From an uncultured cyanobacterium (lineage in GTDB: Bacteria; Cyanobacteriota; Cyanobacteriia; Cyanobacteriales; Geitlerinemataceae), in contig CALCCD010000010.1 of NCBI GenBank assembly GCA_937899645.1, positions 1-64,000 on the forward strand: DNA of 64,000 bases. The letters run 5' to 3'. This document shows positions 48,361 to 57,369 of this stretch, piece after piece. The notes under the pieces were generated by a model. The model was not told the origin of the DNA and did no database searches. It saw only the letters and a program-made list of their open reading frames with translations. How positions within the stretch are numbered: position 1 is the first letter of the stretch; every line of letters starts with the position of its first letter. A program made the position numbers and the translations under genes.

Positions 48361-49015
48361 GCAGCACGATGGGCTGTCGTTAGTTAGTTAATGAGTCGGT
48401 TAACGAAACTGGCAGTCCTGGCTCAACGAGGGCTCCAGCCTCTGTCGTTTGCCGGGAGATCGAAAGCTCGAACCGCAAGGGGCCCGGCATGTCGGTGCCA
48501 GGGGTCGGGATCTGCTACCACTCTAAAGCGCCCAACCGGAAAGAGCCCGCAGCGCTCGGGTCGGGCTTGCCCGAGGCCCGAGCCGAACGTGCCCCAGGAA
48601 GCCGCCCCACCAAGCCCAGCGACATTACACCCCCTGAATTGAAACACGTTTCGCTCATCGCCTACCCGGATGCTAACGCGATCGCCAGACCGGCGACTCG
48701 AGCCCCAGCGCGATCGATGCTTGGCGAGCGATCCCTATCTCGACCGCGACCGCGTAACACCTCAGAGCGATCCCTCGATTCAAATGCTTAAGTTAAGGAA
48801 CCGTGAAGATTGTTCGATCCCTCTGCGGAAACGTTGACGTTATACCGCAAAAAGGTAACAATCGATACAGAAAGGCGGATTGATGGATTTGAGCTGAGCA
48901 TTAAGCTTTCGTCAGCTTCTTTCGCGAGGTTACTCAGTCAATTGGGCCCACGACGCTCTGCGGTCGGAAGATCCACCGCATTCGTTCTGTCATCGTTTGA
49001 GGAAAGGTTGAAATC
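48361..49015. other. Intergenic region upstream of the DUF4278 gene
   Basis: About 650 bp without a supported gene. It holds a strong hairpin at 48554-48583 and a good ribosome-binding site (GAGGAAAGG) just before the DUF4278 ATG. I considered a structured RNA here but could not match one. Confidence 0.45.
48554..48583. repeat. Strong GC-rich hairpin
   Basis: GCTCGGG-TCGGG pairs with CCCGA-GG-CCCGAGC, giving a 12-bp stem with a 2-nt bulge and a very short loop (CTTG). There is no T-tract after it. It is in the long intergenic region and may belong to an untranslated leader or a small RNA. Confidence 0.55.
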
Positions 49016-49408
49016 ATGGAATTTTGCTATCGCGGTGTACGCTACAACCGCCCCGCCCAAACCCTAGAAACCACCGAGTCGGAGATCCTGGCGCGCTATC
49101 GCGGCAACGCCTACCGCGTCCGCTATTCCGAGCGTGTCGAGATCTCCCAGCCTTCGCCGCTGTGCAAATATCGCGGCGTCCCTTACCGAACGCTGGCCGA
49201 CGGCTCGATCGGCACCGTTTCCCCCGAAGAGCGCCGCTCTCTCGTCCCTCTGGCTGCGAAGGTCGCCCTGACCGAAGCCCAGCGAATCCACACTCGCCAT
49301 CTCTGCTACCGACTCAACGAGCGCATTACCACCGCGCGCGCTTCCGGTGACGAGCGATTGGTTGCCATGCTCGAGCGCGAAGGCCGCGAGCTGCTGGGCA
49401 GCCGCTAG
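49016..49408 (+). CDS. DUF4278-domain protein
   Basis: This 130-residue small soluble protein has the short tyrosine-rich DUF4278 element twice: near the N-terminus (MEFCYRGVRYNRPAQTLETTE...YRGNAYRVRYSE) and again in CKYRGVPYRTLADG. The C-terminal half is a helical region (ERRSLVPLAAKVALTEAQRIHTRHLCYRLNERI). DUF4278 is a cyanobacterial family of unknown function, often in very small proteins. The ATG at 49016 follows a GAGGAAAGG ribosome-binding site closely, so the start is secure. It is monocistronic with long gaps on both sides. Confidence 0.85.
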   Translation: MEFCYRGVRYNRPAQTLETTESEILARYRGNAYRVRYSERVEISQPSPLCKYRGVPYRTLADGSIGTVSPEERRSLVPLAAKVALTEAQRIHTRHLCYRLNERITTARASGDERLVAMLEREGRELLGSR

Positions 49409-50056
49409 GGTTTACTTCGGGGCGTCTGGAGCGTCTGTTTTCGATCGCGCCCGCGTCGGCATTTGCGATTTGGATTCGCGCTTGCGCCCGAGAGCGGGCT
49501 TCAGATTGCGATCGACTCAACCTCCCGTATCAGTTCTTCGACGGCTGGTTCGGGAGGTTGAGCTATGTCAGGGGAAGTCTCGGGGAAATATCGGGGAAAG
49601 CCGAACTAGAAACGCTGAACTGAAAAGTCGGATCGCGGATACGGGCGAAATTCGTCCGGCAGCGCCCCGATCGCAAGCTTGCCGAAAATTGAGCCGAAAC
49701 GGCTGTAGTTAGAGCGACCGCAGGCCGAATCTTTGTTGGGAGATGCCATCTCGGCGCAGGCTTGCGGGATCGCGCGACCCGGATTGACGCTGGGACGTAC
49801 CGATATATAGATGTAGTCTGACTCGCGTTCGACGGGTGGGCATCGCGCCCGGGCTTTCTTCGATTGGAAAGTGAGCGCACGCTCACACGATGTTGTCGAT
49901 TCAAGTCCGATCTCGAACGCATTTGTCGAATGTCTTGAAAGATTAAGATTTAGGACTCGGGTATTAAGACCAAAGCGATGGGTATAACGTGTACTCAACG
50001 TCGGCGCGCCCGCCGTTCGCGTCTGGATATTCGCCCCTTTTACCCTGCTCGATCGT
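49409..50056. other. Intergenic region with a long inverted repeat
   Basis: These 648 bp separate the DUF4278 gene from the CHASE2-GGDEF gene. The only structure seen is the 12-bp inverted repeat listed separately. Short frames on the minus strand have no family signature. Confidence 0.45.
49516..49562. repeat. Perfect 12-bp inverted repeat, 23-nt loop
   Basis: CTCAACCTCCCG (49516-49527) is exactly complementary to CGGGAGGTTGAG (49551-49562). It begins 107 bases after the DUF4278 stop. A hairpin this long is unlikely by chance. It has no T-run, so it may terminate by another mechanism, stabilise the mRNA end, or be part of a small RNA. Confidence 0.75.
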
Positions 50057-52084
50057 ATGTACTTCTCCACACTCTCGCGTCACGTGCGGCGCGTGGGGAC
50101 AGCTCTTAAGTCGCGGCGTCTCCAACAACTCGGAATGACGACGATCGTGATGGTTGCCGCTTGGTCGATCTCCGCGATCGGCTCGCGAGTCGGTGCGTTG
50201 GAGTTTTGGGAATATATCGTTTTCGATGCCTACATGCGCTACCGTCCCGCGCGAGCGCCCGACCCGCGAATTGCGATCGTCACGATCGATGAAGAAGATT
50301 TATTCGACGCAGAAAACGATCGCGTTCTAACAGAATGGCCGCTGCCAGATGAGGTGGTTCTCGAAACCCTTAAAGCGATCTCGCGCCACGAGCCTAGGGC
50401 GATCGGCTTACACCTGTATCTTCCCCCCAGCGAAGAGCCAGAACGCGCCCGCTTGCAGCAGGCAATTGCCACAACAGAGCATCTAATTGGCATGGAAAAA
50501 GTGGTCGGCTCGGGTCGCCAAGCGCCGTCGCTGTTCCCGCGCGAGCAGTTGGGGATGTCGGATATGGTGCTCGATGGAGACGGGACGGTACGGCGCGGCC
50601 TAATTGCTATCTACGACAGCCGCGAGAAAAGCTACCTGAGCTGGGGGGCGCAGTTGGCCGTGGAATATCTGGCAGAAGACGGTATCACGCCCGAGCGCCA
50701 GGAAACCGGCGACGTTCGCTTCGGTCGCGGGCTCGTCCGTCGCCTCGAAGCCGGGGAAGGCGGCTACTCGCCCCAGCTCGACACCGGTGGCTTCCAGGTG
50801 ATGATGGATTTTCGCGGCGGCTTGGACGCGTTTGAGACGGTCTCGCTCCGGGACGTACGGTCGGGAAACTTCGATCCCGAGCTGTTTCGCGATCGCATCG
50901 TCGCGATCGGTCCGGTCTCATCGCAGCTCAAGCGCGCCTACCGCACCCCCGTTGCGCCTGGGCGCAACGGGGCCTCGATCGCGTCGCTGGGCCAGCCGGA
51001 GTCGTTCCTAACGCCCGACTTCGGCAGCAACTCCAACAGCGGCGACCCGGAAACGGCCAAGCTGCGCGCGATCGAGCCGCTGATGTCGAGCCTGACGATC
51101 CATCTCAATCTCACCAGCCAACTGCTCGATCGCGCCTTGCTCGGGCGTCCGGGGCTCGGAGCGATGCCCGATTGGGTGAAGTGGGGCTGGATGGCGATCG
51201 GGGCATGGCTCGGCACGCGCAACTGCTTGATTCCCGGACGCTCTCAGGCGTGGCGTCCCGGCGCGACGGTGCAGGCTTGGTTCGTGCGCGGCGGACAGGC
51301 GGTCGGGGTGGTGTCGGCAATCCTGGGGGTTGGCTTCGTGTCGCTGTGGCTGGGCTGGTGGCTACCGACGGTCGCGCCGATCCTGGCATTCGCGATCGCG
51401 CTGGGCTTGCAGTCGATGTACCGCAGCTATCGGCTTTATCGCTGGGCATCCTACGACGCGCTGACGGGAGTGGGCAACCGGCGACTTTTCGACGCGACAC
51501 TGCGCGACTTCCAACAATCCAGCCAGATTTCGCAGCAGCCCCTGGCCGCAATTTTATGTGACGTGGACTGGTTTAAATCCTATAACGACACCTACGGCCA
51601 CCAGCGCGGCGATCGCTGTCTGGAGCGGGTCGCGCGGGCTATCTCCAGCGTGACGCGTCCCAGCGATATCGTGGCGCGCTACGGCGGCGAGGAGTTCGTC
51701 GTGCTGCTGCCGAACACTGCCGTAGAGGGGGCGACGGCGCTGGCCGATCGGCTCTGTAACACGGTGCGCGATTTGCAGATCGAGCATCGTCAGTCGCCCC
51801 TCTCCGCCTGCCTGACTCTGAGCTGCGGGGTCGCCGTTTGGTATCCGAAGCGCAAGGGAAATCGAGATCTCATCGCAGCCGCCGATCGAGCGCTATATCG
51901 CGCTAAGGACAGCGGGCGCAACACCTGGAAGCTAGAGACGCCTTCCTCCCGAGTCAAGACGCGCTCCGATCGCACGATCGCCCCTAAAGAGCTGCGAGAC
52001 GCGACGCCGCTGGATACCGCCAGTGAGACAGACGCGATCGAGTCGCCGACCCGCCACGACCTCGGCTCGCCCCAGCAGGACTAA
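50057..52084 (+). CDS. CHASE2-GGDEF diguanylate cyclase
   Basis: This 675-residue membrane protein makes c-di-GMP from two GTP. An N-terminal TM segment (about 24-46) leads into an extracytoplasmic CHASE2 sensor (about 60-360: FDAYMRYRPARAPDPRIAIVTIDEEDL, WPLPDEVVLETLKAI, PREQLGMSDMVLDGDGTVRR). Three more TM segments (about 375-455, for example AVGVVSAILGVGFVSLWLGWW) follow. The cytosolic GGDEF domain (~470-640) carries DALTGVGNRR and an active-site GGEEF at 543-547. An RxxD product-inhibition site (RPSD, 534-537) sits five residues before it. The signal is unknown. tilS starts 32 bp downstream on the same strand. Its c-di-GMP could feed the ComFB protein or pilus regulators here, by inference. 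Confidence 0.93.
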   Translation: MYFSTLSRHVRRVGTALKSRRLQQLGMTTIVMVAAWSISAIGSRVGALEFWEYIVFDAYMRYRPARAPDPRIAIVTIDEEDLFDAENDRVLTEWPLPDEVVLETLKAISRHEPRAIGLHLYLPPSEEPERARLQQAIATTEHLIGMEKVVGSGRQAPSLFPREQLGMSDMVLDGDGTVRRGLIAIYDSREKSYLSWGAQLAVEYLAEDGITPERQETGDVRFGRGLVRRLEAGEGGYSPQLDTGGFQVMMDFRGGLDAFETVSLRDVRSGNFDPELFRDRIVAIGPVSSQLKRAYRTPVAPGRNGASIASLGQPESFLTPDFGSNSNSGDPETAKLRAIEPLMSSLTIHLNLTSQLLDRALLGRPGLGAMPDWVKWGWMAIGAWLGTRNCLIPGRSQAWRPGATVQAWFVRGGQAVGVVSAILGVGFVSLWLGWWLPTVAPILAFAIALGLQSMYRSYRLYRWASYDALTGVGNRRLFDATLRDFQQSSQISQQPLAAILCDVDWFKSYNDTYGHQRGDRCLERVARAISSVTRPSDIVARYGGEEFVVLLPNTAVEGATALADRLCNTVRDLQIEHRQSPLSACLTLSCGVAVWYPKRKGNRDLIAAADRALYRAKDSGRNTWKLETPSSRVKTRSDRTIAPKELRDATPLDTASETDAIESPTRHDLGSPQQD

Positions 52085-52115
52085 ATCTCTGGAAAGGGTC
52101 TCCAAATTTCCAGCG

Positions 52116-53207
52116 ATGACGCCAGGGGCCTACGAACTCCACAAACGCGCGATGTCCCAGGCTGGCGAAAACCAAGATCGAAATCGAGCCCAACACCAGG
52201 CCCAAAGTCAAGCCTGGTCGGACTTACATGCGCGGGTACACGCTCAACTCAAGCGCCATCAGCTTCTGCCGCGATCGGCGCGGATCGTTCTTGCCGTTTC
52301 GGGGGGACAGGACTCGGTGTGCTTGGCGGGGCTGTGCGTCGATTTGGCCGAACGCTGGGACTGGACGCTGACGATCGGCCACTGCGACCACGGCTGGCGC
52401 GACGACTCGGCAGATAATGCCCGCTTTGTCGGCGAGCTGGCCGAGCGCTGGGGATTGCCCTTTTTACTGAGGGTGGCCTCGACGTCACCGGTCGGTGAAG
52501 CCAGCGCGCGGGAATGGCGCTACCGTCAGCTCGTCGCGATCGCTGCTGAATTCGGCGCGACCCATATCGCCACGGGCCACACCGCCAGCGATCGCGCTGA
52601 AACTTTTTTGCACCACTTGCTGCGTGGCACGGGAACCGACGGCCTGAGCGCGATCGCCCGCTCGCGCGATTTGGCAGAATTTTGCGACGGGCCGCGATCG
52701 CCACAGCTGGTACGCCCGCTATTCGAGATCTTTCGCCAGGAGACCGCCGACTTCTGCCGCGATCGGCAGCTCGCCATCTGGGAAGACGCCACCAACAACG
52801 ACGAGCGCTACACCCGCAACCGTATCCGCCACAGCCTGCTGCCGCTGCTATCCGAGCGCTTTAACCCGCGCGCCGAAGCCGCGATCGTCCGGGCGTCGGC
52901 CTCCCTGGCGCGCGATCGCGACTGCCTCGAGGCCCTGGCGGCGGACTGGGGGCAACGCGTGCGCGATCGCGAGCGGCCCGATCGCCTCTATCGCCCGACC
53001 CTACGCCGAGCCCACCCGGCTTTGCAGCGCCGCATCCTGCGCGACTGGCTGCGCGAGCGGTTGGGCAATGCGGTCGGCTTCGAGCGCATCGAAGCAGTTG
53101 CGGCCCTGATCGACGCGCCACAAAAAACGCGCACCGACCCGGTCGCCGACGCGCGTATCGTTGAGGTCTGCGGTGACTGGCTGGCGATCGTGACGCTAGA
53201 GCGATAG
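52116..53207 (+). CDS. tilS: tRNA(Ile)-lysidine synthase
   Basis: TilS joins lysine to the wobble C of tRNA-Ile(CAU), an essential ATP-dependent step. Family features are the PP-loop RIVLAVSGGQDSVCLA, IGHCDHGWRDDSADNARFVGEL, the signature GATHIATGHTASDRAETFLHHLLRGTGTDGLSAI, VRPLFEIFRQETADFCRDR, and EDATNNDERYTRNRIRHSLLPLL. I set the start at the ATG at 52116, giving 363 residues; another ATG lies at 52152, and the frame upstream overlaps the cyclase gene. The N-terminal ~35 residues before the PP-loop are Gln-rich and poorly conserved. It converges on hmpF with a 27-bp gap. Confidence 0.95.
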   Translation: MTPGAYELHKRAMSQAGENQDRNRAQHQAQSQAWSDLHARVHAQLKRHQLLPRSARIVLAVSGGQDSVCLAGLCVDLAERWDWTLTIGHCDHGWRDDSADNARFVGELAERWGLPFLLRVASTSPVGEASAREWRYRQLVAIAAEFGATHIATGHTASDRAETFLHHLLRGTGTDGLSAIARSRDLAEFCDGPRSPQLVRPLFEIFRQETADFCRDRQLAIWEDATNNDERYTRNRIRHSLLPLLSERFNPRAEAAIVRASASLARDRDCLEALAADWGQRVRDRERPDRLYRPTLRRAHPALQRRILRDWLRERLGNAVGFERIEAVAALIDAPQKTRTDPVADARIVEVCGDWLAIVTLER

Positions 53208-53234
53208 CGAAGCGCGACTCTCTCACCAGAGCGG

Positions 53235-54962
53235 CTAGCCAATCAAGCCATCGACCACTTCTTGAAGCTGGGCGATCGCGTTTTCTTCGGAGGCTTTCGC
53301 TTCGCCGATTGCGGCCACGCTTTCCTTAAGCCGAGCGCAACCGGAACCCAGCTCGGACAGCGGCGCTTCGATCGCTTCGAGCAGCGCACTGCCGGACTCG
53401 ACGCGAGCCTGGGCGCGATCGACTTCCGCGCGGGCCGTCTCAAACGCGCCGGACTGCTCCTCGAGTTTGGCGGCTTGTGCGTCGAACTCTTGCTGCTTGG
53501 CGGCCAGGACACCTTCAGCCTCGGAGAGAGCCCTTTGCAGCTCGGCGATCTCCGCCTCCAGGGCCGTCAGGGCATTAGTTTGCTCGTCTTTTTTCTGACG
53601 GAGCTGCGCTTCGATCGCGCTGGTGTTTACCGTGCCGCCGCCGGACGCAGCCGCTTCGGGCGGGTTGCCCAGCCGCCGCCAGAGAGTGTTTTGGTGGACG
53701 TTGAGCACGCGCTCCTGCTTTCGCAGGTTGCGCCGCTGGCCGACCAGGGTTTGATTGAGGAACTTGAAGCCCTCCTGGTTGTCGGCGAGTTCTTGCTGGA
53801 GCGTGTTTTGCTCGTCGCCGCTGGCGCGGGCGAGTTTGGCCTCGATCTCGTTCATGTCCATGCGCTGCATGGTCAGCTCCTCTTCTTGGTCGCTGACGAA
53901 GCGGAAGCCTTTTTCGAGTTCTTCTTGAAGCTCGCGGGCTTTCTGCTGGAGCACGTTGAGGGGCATCTGCTCGAGAGCGCTGCGATCGACGTCGAGTTCG
54001 CTGTCGTCATCGCCGCCGCCGCTCACCGAAAGCTGCGACAGGCTCGCGGCGATCGCGTCAGCCTCGGCAATGCGCTCGCCGATCGCGGCGGCGAGCTGCT
54101 GCTTGGCCTCGACGATTGACTGCTGGCCGTCGCGTCCTGCCTGAAGTCCAGCCAGCTCGCTTTGCAAACCGGCGATCGCCTCGCGCAGGCCCTGAAGCTC
54201 GCCCTGCTGGCGATCGCGTTCGGCCTCTAGGCTGGCGAGCTGCTCGCGCTCGGCTTCGATAGCAGCTCTGCGCTCGTTGCAGAGGGTCTGCTGCGCTTCG
54301 ATTTGAGCTTCGATCGCCGCGATCGCCTCGCTCGGATCGTCAGTGGTCGCCACCACTTCCGAGAGGTAAGTCAGCCACTCCTTAAGGCTATTGGCCTGGT
54401 TCTCGTCGAGACTGGCGGCCTGGGCGGCGAAGTTTTCGCGCTCGCCTTGGAACTGCGCCCAGGCGGCTTCGAGTTCCTGTTTGCGGCTCTCGACCTCGGC
54501 ACGCGACGACTCCAGCTCGCCGTTCTCCGCATCGATTTCGACCTTGCGGGCTTCGAGGGCTTCGAGCTGCTCTTGGATTTGCTCGACCTCTTCCTCGCGG
54601 CCCTGAATCTCGCTTTCGCGGCGGTTGAGTTCTTCGGCCTGGTAGGTCAGCGACGCCTTCCACTGGTCGATTTCCTCTTCCTGAGTCTTTGTCTTCTCTT
54701 GGAAGCGCGAGAAGTTTTGCAGGATCTTGACGAGTTGGGAGCCTGCTTCCCTGGGCGAGCCCTGCACCTGCTTGTTCGCGCCGACCTCGACCATCACCAG
54801 GACGCCTGCGCCGTAGCTGTTTTTAGCGTCGTCGAAGGGAATTTCGTCGCCGGAGGCGGGGCTCCAGCTTTGCTCGCTGCGTTGCTGAGCCAGGAGCTTG
54901 AGTCCGGCTTTTCCGCTACCGAAAACGCCGCTTTTCTTTTGAACTTCCGCTAGATACAGCAC
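53235..54962 (-). CDS. hmpF: HmpF-like coiled-coil pilus-motility protein
   Basis: The protein starts at the GTG at 54962 (read as MLYLAEVQKKSGVFGSGK), supported by an AGGAAG ribosome-binding site; the longer frame to 55058 is unlike the family. Its 575 residues have a compact N-terminal domain (about 1-85, LKLLAQQRSEQSWSPASGDEIPFDDAKNSYGAGVLVMVEV). Long coiled-coils fill residues ~95-340 and ~380-560, with Glu/Gln-rich heptads throughout. Known role: HmpF of filamentous cyanobacteria is needed for type IV pilus motility of hormogonia and interacts with the Hmp chemotaxis system. It is divergent from the pilG-like operon here, as expected for a partner. It contains no TM segment. Confidence 0.88.
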   Translation of the reverse strand: MLYLAEVQKKSGVFGSGKAGLKLLAQQRSEQSWSPASGDEIPFDDAKNSYGAGVLVMVEVGANKQVQGSPREAGSQLVKILQNFSRFQEKTKTQEEEIDQWKASLTYQAEELNRRESEIQGREEEVEQIQEQLEALEARKVEIDAENGELESSRAEVESRKQELEAAWAQFQGERENFAAQAASLDENQANSLKEWLTYLSEVVATTDDPSEAIAAIEAQIEAQQTLCNERRAAIEAEREQLASLEAERDRQQGELQGLREAIAGLQSELAGLQAGRDGQQSIVEAKQQLAAAIGERIAEADAIAASLSQLSVSGGGDDDSELDVDRSALEQMPLNVLQQKARELQEELEKGFRFVSDQEEELTMQRMDMNEIEAKLARASGDEQNTLQQELADNQEGFKFLNQTLVGQRRNLRKQERVLNVHQNTLWRRLGNPPEAAASGGGTVNTSAIEAQLRQKKDEQTNALTALEAEIAELQRALSEAEGVLAAKQQEFDAQAAKLEEQSGAFETARAEVDRAQARVESGSALLEAIEAPLSELGSGCARLKESVAAIGEAKASEENAIAQLQEVVDGLIG

Positions 54963-55530
54963 GCTAGTCTTCCTATTTTTAGACCGGTTTAGAAGTGCGA
55001 CTCGCTCGCGTCGAGCGGCATTTGTGCGAGTTCCCGAGGCTGTGGGCTCGGGAACCATCTGCGATCGCTTTCGTACAGCTTATGCTGCAAAAACGTCTCA
55101 GTCCACTGACGCGTCTCGCGACCGACGGCGCGACGAGCGAACGGTTTCTGCGAGCGTACTCGATCCCGGCAGTGAAATCTTGACTGACACCCCACTTTAG
55201 CGAATTTACGGACGCGAGAACGACTTCGAGTGGCGCGATCGCCTGGGGCGAAAGCACGCGACAAATTTTCTGTCTTAGATGGGCGATCGGGTCGGCGATC
55301 TCCAGCATCTAGACAACCCCAAAAGCCAGTACCCAGGGTGCTCGCCCCGTCGCTCGCGCAGCATTGGCTTGCCGATGGCCGAGAACCGCCGCATTCGTTT
55401 ACAGAGATTTAAGCGCGGATGCCATTATCGTCAGGGGAATGTCAAACTTGAACCATACCGGCGCTGCCGCGAGCTGCGCTCTCGATTGACGCCAACACTT
55501 TCCGCCGGAAGCCGCACGCTGAGTCTCGCC
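54963..55530. other. Divergent regulatory region of hmpF and the pil chemotaxis operon
   Basis: These 568 bp separate the two divergent motility units and should contain both promoters. A frame in phase with pilG extends upstream to 55279, but it lacks the PATAN pattern. A 9-bp inverted repeat is listed separately. No small gene is supported. Confidence 0.5.
55030..55055. promoter_or_regulatory. 9-bp inverted repeat upstream of hmpF
   Basis: GTTCCCGAG (55030-55038) and CTCGGGAAC (55047-55055) are perfect complements around an 8-base loop. It lies about 68 bases upstream of the hmpF start. It could be an operator or a hairpin in the 5' leader. Confidence 0.55.
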
Positions 55531-56760
55531 ATGCAGGGAAATCTCAACGAAATCGACATTCGCAGCATCCTGCAACTGATCGCCCTCGGCCAGCGCACGG
55601 GCGAGCTGTTTATCGAGACCTACCGCCCCAGCTCCGGACGTGGCGATCGCCCCAGCCACGACGCCCTCGACCGCTCCTGGTTCGTCTTCTTCGCCAACGG
55701 CCAAATCGTCTACGCCGCCGAAGTCCAAAGCCAGCACGAGCGCCTGCGCGACTGCCTGCGTTTCTACCAGCTCGATCGCCTGATGGACGAGGTGGAGTTC
55801 CCCAATCTGGCGGCGACCAACACCCCAGAGTACGCCTGCCTCTGGTACTTGCTTGAAAACCACCACCTGACGCCGGTGCAGGGCAGAACGATTTTGTGCC
55901 GGATGGTGCGAGAGACGCTATTCGAGCTGCTAGAGCTGCATCAGGGCTCGTTTATTTTCGACATGGGGCCCGCGCTCGCGCCGCAGTTAATGACGCTGCC
56001 CGTCGCCTCGCTGGTGACGAAGATCGTCCAGCAAACCCAAGACTGGAAGCGGTTTTATCCCCACGTGCAGTCGGTCGATCAATGCCCGACGATCGTCAAC
56101 CTCGAAGCGCTCCAGGAAAAGATGCCCGAGAAGGCGTTCGAGACGCTGCGCCATTTTGCCGACGGCAACACCTCGCTGCGGCGGATGGCGCGGGCGCTCA
56201 ACCGCGATATCGCCCCGATCGCCAAGGCCCTCTACCCCTACGTGCAAGCGGGCTCGATCCAGCTCCAGTGGTCGCTCAAAGCCGAGCGCAACCGGACGCT
56301 GCGGCTGCGCCAGTTTGAAGACAGCGTCCCCCGCGTGGTCTGCATTGACGACGAGCGTACGATCCGCAAGGCCGTCGAGGTGATGCTCGAGCCCCACGGC
56401 TACGAAATTTCGACGATCGGCTCCTCGCTCAAAGCGCTCTCGCTGCTGTTCCCGCTGCAGCCCGATCTGATCCTCTGCGACATCACGATGCCCGAACCGG
56501 ATGGCTACGAACTGTGCGCCATGCTGCGCCGATCGCGCGTCTTCCGCGAGATGCCGATTATTATGCTCACCGGTCGCGACGGCTTTACCGATCGCGTCAA
56601 AGCCCGCATGGTCGGTGCGACAGACTACCTGACCAAGCCGTTTTCCGAGCAGGAGCTACTGATGCTGCTCGAGCAGTACATCGGCCCCGGCGTCGCCCAT
56701 GCCAACGATCGCGCCAGCGACCTCGAGGCGGCCTTCCGCGATGCGCTCGACTCCGAGTAG
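55531..56760 (+). CDS. pilG: PATAN-domain response regulator (PilG-type)
   Basis: I set the start at the ATG at 55531 (MQGNLNEIDIRSIL), where PATAN domains typically begin, giving 409 residues; the frame extends to 55279 without support. Residues 1 to ~120 are a PATAN (DUF4388-type) domain (LQLIALGQRTGELFIE, SWFVFFANGQIVYA). A helical middle follows (about 120-265). A C-terminal receiver spans ~268-390 with phospho-acceptor Asp317 (LILCDITMPEPDGYEL), CIDDE and a conserved Lys in DYLTKPF. In cyanobacteria such PATAN-REC proteins are outputs of the pilus and phototaxis chemosensory systems and interact with pilus motor ATPases. It is the first gene of the operon with pilH, pilI, pilJ and pilL. 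Confidence 0.9.
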   Translation: MQGNLNEIDIRSILQLIALGQRTGELFIETYRPSSGRGDRPSHDALDRSWFVFFANGQIVYAAEVQSQHERLRDCLRFYQLDRLMDEVEFPNLAATNTPEYACLWYLLENHHLTPVQGRTILCRMVRETLFELLELHQGSFIFDMGPALAPQLMTLPVASLVTKIVQQTQDWKRFYPHVQSVDQCPTIVNLEALQEKMPEKAFETLRHFADGNTSLRRMARALNRDIAPIAKALYPYVQAGSIQLQWSLKAERNRTLRLRQFEDSVPRVVCIDDERTIRKAVEVMLEPHGYEISTIGSSLKALSLLFPLQPDLILCDITMPEPDGYELCAMLRRSRVFREMPIIMLTGRDGFTDRVKARMVGATDYLTKPFSEQELLMLLEQYIGPGVAHANDRASDLEAAFRDALDSE

Positions 56761-56999
56761 CGCTCCGCACGGCAGAGTTCTCGAATGCGGGCCGATCGCA
56801 CTAAGATTAGAGCAAGACGATCGACAGCCTTAAAGAGCGGAGATGACCGATAGGTCGTACTCGGTCGCCTCCCCTCGACTCGGCGATCGCAACCGGCGAT
56901 GGCCAAATCAAGGGGGTCGCTCGACGCTATTGAGCCGTCCCGTCCACTCGACAACGCGACAGTGGCCTCCAACCGCGACACACAGTCAGGAAAAAAGTA

Positions 57000-57365
57000 A
57001 TGAGCAAGGTTCTGGTTATCGAAGATAGTGCGACGCAGCGGGAGATGATTGCTGACCTTCTCAGGAAGAACGGCCTCACCGTCATCGAGGCGACGGACGG
57101 AATCGAAGCCTTAGACAAAATCCAGATCTCGCCCCCCGATTTGGTCATACTCGATATCGTCATGCCGAAGATGAACGGCTACGAAGTTTGCCGCCGCCTT
57201 AAGGCCGACCCCAGCATGCAGGGCGTGCCGGTGGTGATGTGCTCCTCGAAGGGCGAAGAATTCGATCGCTACTGGGGCATGAAACAAGGCGCAGATGCCT
57301 ACGTCGCCAAGCCCTTTCAGCCCAACGAGCTGGTCGGCACCGTCAAGCAAATGCTCAGAGGCTAG
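57000..57365 (+). CDS. pilH: CheY-like response regulator (PilH-type)
   Basis: This 121-residue stand-alone receiver domain has acidic pair IEDS, phospho-acceptor Asp52 (VILDIVMPKMNGYEV), Ser in VVMCSSKGEE and Lys in AYVAKPFQPNE. There is no output domain. In the cyanobacterial pil and tax operons the second regulator is a stand-alone CheY-like protein between pilG and cheW, exactly the position here. Such proteins can act as a phosphate sink or as a second output on the pilus motor. An AGGAAA-type ribosome-binding site precedes the ATG. It is 239 bp downstream of pilG and 4 bp upstream of the CheW gene. Confidence 0.93.
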   Translation: MSKVLVIEDSATQREMIADLLRKNGLTVIEATDGIEALDKIQISPPDLVILDIVMPKMNGYEVCRRLKADPSMQGVPVVMCSSKGEEFDRYWGMKQGADAYVAKPFQPNELVGTVKQMLRG

Positions 57366-57369
57366 GGCG

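Noticed and set aside
48420-48640. Possible structured RNA such as SRP RNA, tmRNA or RNase P RNA
   Set aside because: Strong local pairing exists, but none of the conserved sequence cores of these RNAs is present on either strand.
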